NCBI GenBank assembly: GCA_023663085.1 | Contig: JAMPIB010000032.1 | Span: 1 to 41,939, forward strand | Direction: 5' to 3' | Length of the DNA stretch: 41,939 nucleotides | Origin: Ruminococcus sp. | GTDB lineage: Bacteria > Bacillota > Clostridia > Lachnospirales > Lachnospiraceae | In this document: in pieces, positions 1-7,916 of the stretch | Numbering within the stretch: position 1 is the stretch's first letter | Layout: every line of letters starts with the position of its first letter | The notes under the pieces: model-generated | What the model was told of the DNA's origin: nothing | The model's input: the letters and a program-made list of their open reading frames with translations, nothing else | Database searches by the model: none | Program-made: the position numbers and the translations under genes

Positions 1-10
1 CATTAAAAAG

Positions 11-83
11 AGCGCGAGACGGGACTCGAACCCGCGACCCCGACCTTGGCAAGGTCGTGCTCCACCAACTGAGCCACTCGCGC
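11..83 (-). tRNA. tRNA-Gly (anticodon GCC)
   Basis: The minus strand folds as a complete cloverleaf of 73 nt. The acceptor arms GCGCGAG and CTCGCGC pair, the anticodon stem is CGACC/GGTCG, and the loop TTGCCAA gives anticodon GCC, which reads GGC and GGU. The T-loop reads GGTTCGAGTCC. CCA is not encoded: after the discriminator base the minus strand runs directly into CTTTTT, which probably acts as or begins a terminator at the window edge. Confidence 0.97.
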
Positions 84-126
84 ACATTACTCATCCGATA
101 CCCTGTATTTCGTTCGGACAAGTAAT

Positions 127-155
127 AGCATACTACACTTGATATCTTTTGTCAA
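127..155 (-). promoter_or_regulatory. Sigma-A promoter of tRNA-Gly
   Basis: On the minus strand a perfect -35 box TTGACA (150-155) is followed after 17 nt by TATGCT (127-132). The predicted start lies about 35 nt upstream of the mature tRNA 5' end. This spacing fits a short leader removed by RNase P. Confidence 0.75.
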
Positions 156-181
156 CGGTAAAAATAAAATTTTGCAAATGC

Positions 182-1762
182 TCATCCGACTTTGTCTGCG
201 CATTTAATGCGATATATTCTTCTCAAAGACTCGTCGATCCGCTCTTCGGAGATTGTTCCCTCCTGTACTGCCGCCAGCAGCGCATTATATGCCTCTTCAA
301 AATCCTCCGGCATCAAAAGTATATCCGCCCCTGCCTGGATCGCCAACACAGCCGCCTCTCCGGATGTATAATATTCTGTAATGGCTCCCATATTCAACGC
401 ATCCGTTATGACAACACCGTCATATCCTAACTCTCCGCGAAGCACATCTGTAATCATAACTCTGGACAAAGATGCAGGCATCACTTCTGTATCTACAGAG
501 GTCGCTATCACATGGCCCACCATGATAAAATCTGCTCCTGCCTCAATCCCAGCCTGGAACGGTAGAAAATCTATATTTGTCATAGAAGTCAACGTCTTAT
601 CAATCTCCGCCCTTCCATCATGTGTATCTTCCGTTACAGAACCAAGTCCCGGAAAATGCTTGAGACAGGCGCTGACTCCCGTTCCCTGCATTCCCTCCAC
701 GACATTTTTTACCATCTCCGAACAAAGGGCCGGATCACTTCCAAATGAGCGCGTTCCTAATGTTTCATTTCCCGTCTCTTCTACCACATCCGCAACCGGA
801 GCAAAATTCAGATTAAATCCCAGTTCACTTAGATAAGAACCTATCGTGACACCTGCTTCATGTGCCGCCGTCGTATCGCCGTTTGCTCCGATCGTCGCCA
901 TATCATCCACTTTGACCACTTCGATCTCACTGTTTGCCACACGGCTGACTGATCCGCCTTCTTCATCTACCGCCAGAAAAAGCGGATATCTGCTCCAGGA
1001 AACCGTACCGGAAAGCATCTCCGTCACCTGTTCCTTATCCACGATATTCTGACCAAAATAAACCAGTCCGCCGACTGCATATTGGCTTAACGCTTCTTTC
1101 GTGGCGTCTCCTGCCTGTGTTACCGTTGTATATCCTGTCAGCGCCTCCGGTGTAATAACAAAAAGTCCTGCCACCTTATCTTCTATCGGCATGGTCGAAA
1201 TATTACCGTTCACGATCTCCTCCAGCTGCTCCTCCACGGTCGGCACCTCTACCTCCACCGGCGGCGGTGTTTCAATAATCATCTCTTCCGGCTCGTGTTC
1301 CGGTTCCGTCTCAAGCTGCGCCTCTTCCAACTCTGCGGCCTGTCTTCTGGCTGCCACGACATTGGAAATTTTTCCGCCCGCCACCACGCCTCCGGCCGCC
1401 ATGGCCGCCAGCAGAACAAAAACTACTATATACGCGATAACCTGATTACGGATACGCCTTTTCCGCCTGTAAGAACGTCTGCTCTCCTCATCGTCCTCTT
1501 CTATATCGTCATCATCATCCTCATCATCGTCATCATCATCCTCATCGTCTTCATCGTCTTCATCGTCATCTATATCATCTTCGCTATCTATATCGTCTTC
1601 GCTATCTATATCGTCTTCATCGTTTATATCATCTTCATCATCATCGTTCATATCGTCTTCGTCAATATCGTCTTCGTCATCCATATCGTCTATATCATCT
1701 ATATCATCATCCAATTCTTCCTCCGAGAAAAGATGTTTTTTGCGGTTAAATAATTTTCCCAT
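182..1762 (-). CDS. Membrane-anchored glycoside hydrolase family 3 (NagZ-like beta-N-acetylhexosaminidase) with polyacidic N-terminus
   Basis: This 526-aa protein starts at an ATG five bases after GGAGG; an upstream in-frame ATG has no ribosome site. Residues 14-94 are almost only Asp and Glu, in DDID/DSED-like repeats. A basic patch (RRKRR) and one transmembrane helix (about 108-127) follow, so the acidic tail should be cytoplasmic. After a Glu/Pro-rich linker, residues 195-520 form a GH3 domain. It has KHFPG (368-372), a Asp-Thr-His dyad (379-381) typical of NagZ-type acid/base catalysis, and the probable nucleophile D454 in ITDALNMG. By family it should cleave terminal beta-linked N-acetylglucosamine, perhaps from cell-wall fragments, outside the membrane. 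The substrate is inferred. No second gene shares its transcript. Confidence 0.9.
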   Translation of the reverse strand: MGKLFNRKKHLFSEEELDDDIDDIDDMDDEDDIDEDDMNDDDEDDINDEDDIDSEDDIDSEDDIDDDEDDEDDEDDDDDDEDDDDDIEEDDEESRRSYRRKRRIRNQVIAYIVVFVLLAAMAAGGVVAGGKISNVVAARRQAAELEEAQLETEPEHEPEEMIIETPPPVEVEVPTVEEQLEEIVNGNISTMPIEDKVAGLFVITPEALTGYTTVTQAGDATKEALSQYAVGGLVYFGQNIVDKEQVTEMLSGTVSWSRYPLFLAVDEEGGSVSRVANSEIEVVKVDDMATIGANGDTTAAHEAGVTIGSYLSELGFNLNFAPVADVVEETGNETLGTRSFGSDPALCSEMVKNVVEGMQGTGVSACLKHFPGLGSVTEDTHDGRAEIDKTLTSMTNIDFLPFQAGIEAGADFIMVGHVIATSVDTEVMPASLSRVMITDVLRGELGYDGVVITDALNMGAITEYYTSGEAAVLAIQAGADILLMPEDFEEAYNALLAAVQEGTISEERIDESLRRIYRIKCADKVG

Positions 1763-1787
1763 ACAAACCTCCATTATTTTCTTCAAA

Positions 1788-1803
1788 TGGTGTTGAAACA
1801 CCA
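1788..1803 (-). promoter_or_regulatory. Inverted repeat in the leader of the GH3 gene
   Basis: Two 7-bp arms (TGGTGTT and AACACCA) are separated by 2 bp, 25 bp upstream of the GH3 start codon. TATA-rich -10-like sequences lie just upstream on the minus strand. It could be an operator or a small leader hairpin. No known regulator motif is recognised. Confidence 0.35.
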
Positions 1804-1904
1804 AACTATACAAGATATAGTATATGATAACCTATTTCCATACATTTTACCACATAATTTTTACATTTCTCTTTATTTCCGACAATTTATCCTGCAATTC
1901 TTAA

Positions 1905-2311
1905 ATAAATGATGAGCGGGTATTAATCTTTTTCGACTAACACCCGCTCCTAAACTATACTATCCAAGGGCCTATACCTCCATTTTTCTTCTTTCGTACT
2001 CTTTCCTTTTCTCTTTCGTATACATATACTGTAACGTCTCTTCTTTTTTCTTCTGTTCTGCGTTACTTTTTCTTCTGTACTCGACTACGATTTCTATAGA
2101 TGCGATTCACCACCGCTTCTATTTTGCCTTGTCTTTAGTTCCTTATTCATTTGTACTTCAAAATGGATTTAATGATTTACGTTTTCGGTGGACTATACCT
2201 CTCTTTCTATAGTTGCGATTTCCAACCTCTTCTTCTCTTGCTTCACATATCTTTTCTCTTCTTCTTTGAAACCGCTTCTATGTTGATATCTATGTGAATT
2301 GGTTTGTTTAT
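1905..2311 (-). ncRNA. Candidate purine-rich non-coding RNA (about 400 nt)
   Basis: A stretch without a credible protein-coding frame is bounded on the minus strand by a consensus promoter (2318-2345) and a 15-bp terminator-like hairpin (1914-1949). The predicted RNA is strongly purine-rich (GAAGAA, AGAAAGAG runs). It contains a repeated module: ATAGAAGCGGT is followed by AATCGCA and CTATAGAAA in both copies (near 2280-2195 and 2120-2090). In the second copy TAGAAGCG and CGCATCTA can pair as a local stem. GGTATAG also recurs near 2199 and 1977. It matches no RNA family I recognise (not tmRNA, 6S, RNase P or SRP). Only very short frames exist, such as an 18-codon one without a ribosome site. 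Confidence 0.55.
1914..1949 (-). terminator. Terminator hairpin of the candidate ncRNA
   Basis: A 15-bp stem with loop GAAAAA is followed on the minus strand by ATCATTTATTT. Two pairs are G-U only when read as minus-strand RNA; the plus-strand copy would have A-C mismatches. This supports transcription from the minus strand. The U-tract is weak. Confidence 0.6.
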
Positions 2312-2317
2312 GATTTA

Positions 2318-2345
2318 ATTATAGCACGGGATTTTAATTTGTCAA
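2318..2345 (-). promoter_or_regulatory. Consensus sigma-A promoter of the candidate ncRNA
   Basis: The minus strand has TTGACA (2340-2345), a 16-bp spacer and TATAAT (2318-2323), a 12 of 12 match to consensus. Transcription would begin near 2311 and run away from the LUD gene. No protein-coding gene lies before the hairpin at 1914. Confidence 0.8.
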
Positions 2346-2457
2346 CACATTTTTTCAAATTTCTTTTTATTTTTACATTTTTTTCTTTTCTTTACATAAT
2401 TTTCAAACTTTTCCGATTTTTATCATATTTTTACAGTTATTTTCTACAGGCAAATGC

Positions 2458-2466
2458 TGATACAAT
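2458..2466 (+). promoter_or_regulatory. Extended -10 promoter of the LUD-domain gene
   Basis: TG-A-TACAAT (2458-2466) is an extended -10 element on the plus strand, 45 bp upstream of the start codon. No good -35 box is seen, which is usual for extended -10 promoters. Confidence 0.45.
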
Positions 2467-2510
2467 AAAAGCAGAACATATTTTTTATAAAAAGAATGGG
2501 GGATACAATC

Positions 2511-3146
2511 ATGTCACACAAAACAGAAGCCTTTGCCGCTATGGCACGATCCATCATTGAAAATCTGAAAAAAAGAAATATGGAAGGGTACTATTTTGAA
2601 ACAGGCGCCGAATGTGTAAAAGCAATCGTCGATTCCATTCCACAGGGCAGCGTGATAAGCTGGGGCGGCAGCGAGACCATTAAAGAGACCGGCCTGCTCG
2701 ACGCACTCCATGACGGAACCTATGAACTGATCGACAGAACCACCGCCTCCAGTCCCGAAGAAGCCAGAGCGCTGTATGCTAAAACTGTTCTTGCCGATTA
2801 TTATCTGATGAGCAGTAATGCACTGACCATCGATGGCGAACTGATCAATATCGATGGCAACGGCAACCGTGTGGCCTGTCTCATACAGGGGCCGAGCCAT
2901 GTCATTATCGTTGTCGGCATGAATAAGATTGTAACGGATGTTCCAGGCGGCATTGCCCGTGTCAGGAATATGGCATCTCCGGCTAATGCCATCCGTTTGA
3001 ACAGGAAACTGCCCTGCGCGGTTTCCGGACACTGTCATGACTGTCTTTCTCCAGACTGTTTCTGTAATCAGATCGTCATCACCAGAAGAAGCGGCCATGC
3101 CGGCAGGATCAAGGTCTATCTGGTAGCCGAAGATCTGGGGTATTAA
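2511..3146 (+). CDS. LUD-domain (DUF162, LutC-like) protein
   Basis: The protein is 211 aa from the ATG that follows a GGGGG ribosome site; an ATG five codons upstream overlaps that site. The sequence matches the LUD/DUF162 family. It has the conserved VISWGGSETIKETGL region near residues 50-65, a central SSNALTIDGELINIDGNGN segment, and a C-terminal Cys cluster (CHDCLSPDCFC). LutC-type proteins belong to lactate-oxidation complexes, but lutA and lutB are absent here. Stand-alone LUD proteins are common in Clostridia and their substrate is unknown. The gene is monocistronic and ends in a strong terminator. Confidence 0.88.
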   Translation: MSHKTEAFAAMARSIIENLKKRNMEGYYFETGAECVKAIVDSIPQGSVISWGGSETIKETGLLDALHDGTYELIDRTTASSPEEARALYAKTVLADYYLMSSNALTIDGELINIDGNGNRVACLIQGPSHVIIVVGMNKIVTDVPGGIARVRNMASPANAIRLNRKLPCAVSGHCHDCLSPDCFCNQIVITRRSGHAGRIKVYLVAEDLGY

Positions 3147-3196
3147 AAGTGCCGCTCCCACTATGAGCGTGTGCCGCCGGGTGTACAATGTACTAT

Positions 3197-3232
3197 AAAA
3201 AGCGCTCTATCGACCCGATAAAGCGCTTTTTT
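3197..3232. terminator. Bidirectional terminator between the LUD and hydrogenase-like genes
   Basis: AAAAGCGCT-C-TATCG pairs with CGATA-A-AGCGCTTTT around a 3-nt loop. A-tracts and T-tracts flank both sides, so it can stop the plus-strand LUD transcript and the convergent minus-strand transcript ending at 3300. Confidence 0.85.
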
Positions 3233-3299
3233 GATAATCTGTTTTTATTATGTTGCCATATAAATCCTGCACTCAGTAAAACTTTGCACACATATGCTC

Positions 3300-5255
3300 T
3301 TACGCACTGTGCAGACGGCTCAGTTTGTCACGCAGATCGGCAGAAATCGTACTTACCATATCCGCCGAGGCCGCAATCTCTTCTGTTGATGCCGCCAGAT
3401 TTGTTACACGCGTATTAACGCCGTCAATGACTGTGATCAGTTTCTCCGCGTCAGAGAAAAGGTTGTTAATGGCATCCTGAATCTCTTCTTTATTCTTATC
3501 ACTGTCACTTGCCGTATCTTTTGAGGAATCAGCCAGTTTCTTGATATTCTCTGCGATGATCGCAAATCCTCTGCCGGACTCTCCCGCTCTTGCCGCCTCT
3601 ATACTGGCATTTAAAGCCAAAAGATTGGTCTCCTCCGCAACATTTGTGATCTCCAGGTTATTATCTTCCAGTTTCGCTAACAGAGACTGAATCTGCTCAA
3701 GAGCATTCTTCAAGGCGTCACAGAATTTTACAACATCGCTCATGGATGCGGAAATTCCCGTACTTTCCGCCGCATTGCTGTTATTACCGACTGACATTTC
3801 ACTAATGGAATTATCCAGGCTGTCAAAATCATCCGCAACTTCTTCTATCAGATAGGCGATCTGCTCATTCTGCGCCTCGATAGCCTCGTTCTTCTCCCGC
3901 ATCTCCGCAGATAACTCTTCTGCAAGGACTTTCTCGCGGTTTACTTCGTCTTTTATGTAATGAACGCAGTTGGTCTTTGAATTACAGCCGTTATATATTG
4001 CCGAACCCATATCGCGGCAGGTCCTGTATCCGCAGGCGGAACAGTTGATCTTACGCTTTTCTTCCGTAGTCTTGCCCATAGACTCAAAAATAGAATCAAG
4101 TTCGGAAGTATTCGGATATTTAATGGTAACGCCTGCCGATTTATCGGTATAATGTCTGATGAAATCGTTGATATCCAGTTCCTTGAACTGTTTGTTGAAG
4201 CGGTCTAATCGTTGTTTCGGTGTCAGATGCCTGCCCCATGCGCTCTGTTTGCTGTTACGCTTGCTCGCCTCTTTGATCTTCTGCAGTTCGTAAAGCGTAT
4301 CGTCCGATTTCGCTTTCTCTTCTTCAACCGCCGTACCATAGATACAGCCTTTTGCACAGTTCAGAGCATCTACCATGAAAGGCAGCTCTTTTCCATGAAG
4401 CACTCTCTCTTTATAATCTTCGAGAAATTCATAAGCATGGCGCTCGCCCTCAATCTGGCGGATAAACACTTCTTCCCCGCAGAACCAGTACACATTCTCT
4501 TTCAGACCGCCCGGCATAGGGTAAATAGAACCGAGTCCGTATTCGATCTCATCAGAAGCCGGCGCGCCGGAAATATTATGTTCTCTGACATACTGCATCA
4601 GATGATCGAAAGTAACGTTATAGGATATATAACCGCCGCAGTTTGGATCTTCAATCTCGTTTTTCTTCGCGATACAGGGACTGATAAATGCCAGTTTGTC
4701 CGGAATCTTCATATATTTCTTAGCATAAACAGCACCGCACATCATCGGTGAATGAACCGGAACCAGTTTGGGAATTAACTCCGGAATATATTTCTCAATA
4801 TAACCGACGATCGCAGGACACGGCTGTGAGATACCGCCAAAGAATTTATGCTCCGTAATGTACTTGATGTAACCCCAGGTCGTGATATCCGCACCGAAAC
4901 TGATGCTCACGATGCGGTTGACACCTAATGATTTCAGTCCGCCGAGCACGGACGCATACTCTTTCGGATAATTGGCCAGAAAAGCCGGTGCCAGAAGAAT
5001 AGATATTTTCTCGCCTTTTTTCAGATCTTCAAAAAAGCGCTCCGTATCATCCCGATAAGCTCTTGCATGGTGCTCGCAGGCATCAAAACAGGCTCCACAG
5101 CCAATACATTGTTTTCCGTCAACTACGATCCGGTTGGCTCCATTCTCTTCTACCGCATAATTAGCTGTAAGTACAGGACATACCGAAATACATTTGTTAC
5201 ATCCAATACAGTTATCATTTGTGTATACCAATGAATTATCTGTCGAACTTGCCAT
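3300..5255 (-). CDS. Soluble [FeFe]-hydrogenase-like sensor fused to a chemotaxis signalling domain
   Basis: This 651-aa protein has no membrane segment. Domains in order are: two 4Fe-4S ferredoxin motifs (Cys 16/19/22/26 and 50/53/56/60); an [FeFe]-hydrogenase H-domain (about 85-310); a Cys-rich 4Fe-4S motif (CSACGYRTC, 405-413, with C424/C430); a coiled coil (435-475); and a methyl-accepting chemotaxis (MCP) signalling tip ([19 protein letters not shown], 541-559). The four H-cluster-type cysteines survive: C146 in QPCP, C194 in SPCIAKK, C300 and C304. The usual TSCCP is changed so that the proton-transfer Cys is Pro145. Such loss is typical of sensory rather than catalytic hydrogenases. 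I infer a cytoplasmic H2 or redox sensor feeding CheA. AAAAGGAG precedes the start. Confidence 0.85.
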   Translation of the reverse strand: MASSTDNSLVYTNDNCIGCNKCISVCPVLTANYAVEENGANRIVVDGKQCIGCGACFDACEHHARAYRDDTERFFEDLKKGEKISILLAPAFLANYPKEYASVLGGLKSLGVNRIVSISFGADITTWGYIKYITEHKFFGGISQPCPAIVGYIEKYIPELIPKLVPVHSPMMCGAVYAKKYMKIPDKLAFISPCIAKKNEIEDPNCGGYISYNVTFDHLMQYVREHNISGAPASDEIEYGLGSIYPMPGGLKENVYWFCGEEVFIRQIEGERHAYEFLEDYKERVLHGKELPFMVDALNCAKGCIYGTAVEEEKAKSDDTLYELQKIKEASKRNSKQSAWGRHLTPKQRLDRFNKQFKELDINDFIRHYTDKSAGVTIKYPNTSELDSIFESMGKTTEEKRKINCSACGYRTCRDMGSAIYNGCNSKTNCVHYIKDEVNREKVLAEELSAEMREKNEAIEAQNEQIAYLIEEVADDFDSLDNSISEMSVGNNSNAAESTGISASMSDVVKFCDALKNALEQIQSLLAKLEDNNLEITNVAEETNLLALNASIEAARAGESGRGFAIIAENIKKLADSSKDTASDSDKNKEEIQDAINNLFSDAEKLITVIDGVNTRVTNLAASTEEIAASADMVSTISADLRDKLSRLHSA

Positions 5256-5321
5256 AAAAGGACTCCTTTTTAGTAATTTTCTTAGTTAATAATGCAACAT
5301 AAATCCCCTTATACTCTTTCA

Positions 5322-5349
5322 AGTTTATCACATTTACGAAAATTGTCAA
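5322..5349 (-). promoter_or_regulatory. Promoter of the hydrogenase-like sensor gene
   Basis: On the minus strand TTGACA (5344-5349) is followed after 16 bp by TAAACT (5322-5327). It begins three bases after the aspartokinase stop codon, and no terminator is seen between the two genes. Read-through from the threonine operon is therefore also possible. Confidence 0.55.
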
Positions 5350-5351
5350 TA

Positions 5352-6680
5352 TTATAGTTGATAAAGTACGAAAATGTCATAAATTGCCTTTATGGCCACT
5401 TCAAAATCGGCATTTGCTACACCGATAATTATATTTAATTCGCTGGATCCCTGGTCTATCATTTTAACGTTTACGTTGACATGCGCAAGCGCTGAAAAGA
5501 TACGTCCTGCCGTTCCTCTTGTCGATTTCATGCCGCGTCCCACAACAGCGATCAGCGCCAGATCCGCCTCGATATCAATGGAATCCGGGTCAGCCAGTCT
5601 GTGGATGCCGGAAACAACTTTCTGCTCTTTGTGCATGAAATCATCCTGATGGACAAAGACTGTCATTGTATCAATTCCTGACGGTACGTGTTCAAATGAA
5701 ATACCGTTTTCTTCAAAAGCCTGTAAAACTTTTCTTCCGAAACCAATCTCGGAGTTCATGGAATCTTTCTCAATATTAACGGAACAGAATCCCTTTTTGC
5801 CCGCAATACCAGTGATGACATATTTCGGCTTCTGGCAAGTGCTCTCTACGATCCAGGTGCCCTCGTCTTCCGGGGCGTTCGTATTTCTGATATTGATCGG
5901 AATGCCCTCGCTCCTGACCGGGAAAATGGCGTCTTCATGCAAAACGCCCGCCCCCATATAAGCCAGCTCGCGAAGTTCTCTGTAAGTAATGGTCTCGATC
6001 GGTTCGGGATTTTCAATGATACGCGGATCAGCTACCAGAAAACCGGATACGTCCGTCCAGTTCTCGTAAACGTCCGCCTTGATCGCTCTGGCCACAATGG
6101 AGCCCGTAATATCGGAACCGCCGCGGGAAAATGTCTTGACCCTGCCATCCGCATAAGCCCCGTAAAATCCCGGAATGACCGCCGATTCCAGAGTAGAAAG
6201 ACGCGTGCGCATCAGATCATTCGTTGTCCTGCCATCAAAGTTGCCGTTTTCATCAAAACGCACTACTTCCGCCGCATCCACGAATTCATAACCTAAATAA
6301 GCCGCCATGATGATACCGTTCAAGTATTCTCCTCTGGAGGCCGCATAATCTCTGCCCGCTTTTTCCTTAAACTGTTTCTCTATCGTCTTAAATTCATCCT
6401 CTAAGGAAACGGACAGTGCCAGACCATCGATAATCTCCTGATATCTTTCTTTGATATCCTTCAATAACCCCTTGAAATCTTTACCGGACTCGGCCAGATC
6501 GTAACACTCATACAGCATATCCGTTACTTTTGTGTCCTTGTCAAATCTTTTACCGGGCGCGGACGGTACTGCGAATTTGCGCTCCTTATCCGCGCGGATG
6601 ATCTCTCCGACTTTCTTAAACTGCTCTGCACTGGCCAGGGAACTTCCCCCGAATTTCACTACTTTTTTCATTTCTATCAA
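5352..6680 (-). CDS. Aspartate kinase
   Basis: Aspartokinase phosphorylates L-aspartate, the first step towards lysine, threonine and methionine. The 442-aa sequence has the N-terminal KFGGSSLA nucleotide loop, the SRGGSDITGS motif near residue 190, and two C-terminal ACT-type domains (about 295-355 and 370-440) that normally bind lysine or threonine. The coordinates use a TTG start five bases after GAGAGG; an ATG three codons later (6671) is an alternative and fits a leader motif seen at other genes here. It is last in the operon glyA-hom-homoserine kinase-aspartokinase, 13 nt behind its neighbour. This places it in the threonine branch. Confidence 0.93.
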   Translation of the reverse strand: MIEMKKVVKFGGSSLASAEQFKKVGEIIRADKERKFAVPSAPGKRFDKDTKVTDMLYECYDLAESGKDFKGLLKDIKERYQEIIDGLALSVSLEDEFKTIEKQFKEKAGRDYAASRGEYLNGIIMAAYLGYEFVDAAEVVRFDENGNFDGRTTNDLMRTRLSTLESAVIPGFYGAYADGRVKTFSRGGSDITGSIVARAIKADVYENWTDVSGFLVADPRIIENPEPIETITYRELRELAYMGAGVLHEDAIFPVRSEGIPINIRNTNAPEDEGTWIVESTCQKPKYVITGIAGKKGFCSVNIEKDSMNSEIGFGRKVLQAFEENGISFEHVPSGIDTMTVFVHQDDFMHKEQKVVSGIHRLADPDSIDIEADLALIAVVGRGMKSTRGTAGRIFSALAHVNVNVKMIDQGSSELNIIIGVANADFEVAIKAIYDIFVLYQL

Positions 6681-6693
6681 CCATGCCTCTCTC

Positions 6694-7902
6694 TTATACT
6701 TCTAATAAATGATCTATCAGCATATGCCCCTTAGCGAAAAAGTTGCCGCTTATTCCAGCTTCTTTTTCGTTATAATTCCATGTTTTATCAAGTTCGTTAT
6801 CGCTGTCATAGAGCAGATAAGGTACGCTGTCCGACGTATGAGTCCTGACCCTGACAGGTGTCGGATGGTCAGGCAGGATCAGCATACGATAAGAAGCGCC
6901 CGCCTCATCCAACGCTTTTTTCAAAGGCGCAACGATCCTGCCGTCAAGATATTCGATGGCCTGCACCTTGCGTTCCGCGCTGCCCTGGTGGCCCATTTCG
7001 TCCGGCGCCTCCAGATGTATGTAGGCAAAGTCGTAACCGTCTTTTAAAAGCGCATCGAGCGCTGCCTGTGCCTTGCCGGCATAGTTCGTATGCAGACCGC
7101 CGTTGGCACCCTCGACATGCGCTACGCCCATGCCCGCTCCGATGGCGATGCCTTTTAAAAGATCGACCGCCGATACCATCATGCCTTTTTTACCTGTTTT
7201 TTCCTCAAAAGAAGAAAGCATGGGTTTCGTGCCTGCTCCCCAGAACCAACAGCAGTTGGCCGGATGCAAGCCCTGTTTTTTCCGTTCTATATTAATGGGA
7301 TGATTTACTAATATATCGTAGCTTTTCTCCATCATGCGCCGCAGCGTCTCATCCGCCGGCAGATACTGCCCGATGACCTGCGTCAGTACATCATGGGGCG
7401 GGGTCAGTTCCACGACTTCACCCTTATCCCAGATCAGACAGTGCCTGTAGCTTGTTCCCACATAAAATCTGTAGGTTTCGCTTTCCAGTTCTTTTCTCAC
7501 CGCATCAAGCAGCACCGCGCAGTCCTGCGTACTGATCTCTCCGGAACTGTGATCTATGATGGTACGCTGTGCAAAAGGAACGTCCTCTTCGGAAATCGTA
7601 ACGATATTGCAACGCAGAGCAATGTCCGTATCTTTCATGGGTACGCCGATACTGAGCGCTTCTAAGGGAGAACGTCCGGAATAATACTTCGCCGGATCAT
7701 AACCCAGAACGGAGAGATTGGCCGTATCGGATCCCGGCTTCATACCCTCCGGAATGGTATGGACCATCCCGATCTCCGCTTTTTTACTCAACTCATCCAT
7801 AGCAGGGGTCGCGGCATATGCGAGCGGCGTCTTACCATCCAGACTCCCGATCGGTTCATCCGCCATACCGTCTCCCAACACTATTATATACTTTCTGTTC
7901 AT
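6694..7902 (-). CDS. ApgM-like phosphoglycerate mutase homologue, proposed alternative homoserine kinase
   Basis: The 402-aa protein belongs to the cofactor-independent phosphoglycerate mutase (ApgM/alkaline phosphatase) superfamily. It has DGMAD near residues 11-15, the metal and phosphoryl-Ser segment PGSDTANLSVLGYDP (about 56-70), and C-terminal metal ligands in HLEAPDEMGHQG and LPDHPTP. It sits 14 nt after homoserine dehydrogenase and 13 nt before aspartokinase. No GHMP-type thrB is present in the window. A subfamily in just this context has been proposed to be an alternative homoserine kinase (the TIGR02535-type family). I favour that role on context; glycolytic mutase activity is not excluded. 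Confidence 0.82.
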   Translation of the reverse strand: MNRKYIIVLGDGMADEPIGSLDGKTPLAYAATPAMDELSKKAEIGMVHTIPEGMKPGSDTANLSVLGYDPAKYYSGRSPLEALSIGVPMKDTDIALRCNIVTISEEDVPFAQRTIIDHSSGEISTQDCAVLLDAVRKELESETYRFYVGTSYRHCLIWDKGEVVELTPPHDVLTQVIGQYLPADETLRRMMEKSYDILVNHPINIERKKQGLHPANCCWFWGAGTKPMLSSFEEKTGKKGMMVSAVDLLKGIAIGAGMGVAHVEGANGGLHTNYAGKAQAALDALLKDGYDFAYIHLEAPDEMGHQGSAERKVQAIEYLDGRIVAPLKKALDEAGASYRMLILPDHPTPVRVRTHTSDSVPYLLYDSDNELDKTWNYNEKEAGISGNFFAKGHMLIDHLLEV

Positions 7903-7916
7903 ATCCGTGCTCCTTT

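Noticed and set aside
1500-1720. ATC/TCATC-type repeats suggestive of a microsatellite or CRISPR-like array
   Set aside because: The units are short, lack spacers and encode the acidic tail in frame. No CRISPR repeats or cas genes were found in the window.
1295-1753. Long plus-strand frame rich in Ile and Val opposite the GH3 acidic region
   Set aside because: It is the antisense of the GAT/GAC repeat encoding poly-Asp. It has no ribosome site or family resemblance.
2514-3188. 224-codon minus-strand frame opposite the LUD gene
   Set aside because: It is an antisense shadow. The plus-strand frame has family motifs, a ribosome site and a terminator.
4212-4751. 179-codon plus-strand frame within the hydrogenase-like gene
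   Set aside because: The opposite strand carries conserved iron-sulfur and H-domain motifs across this stretch. The frame is a shadow.
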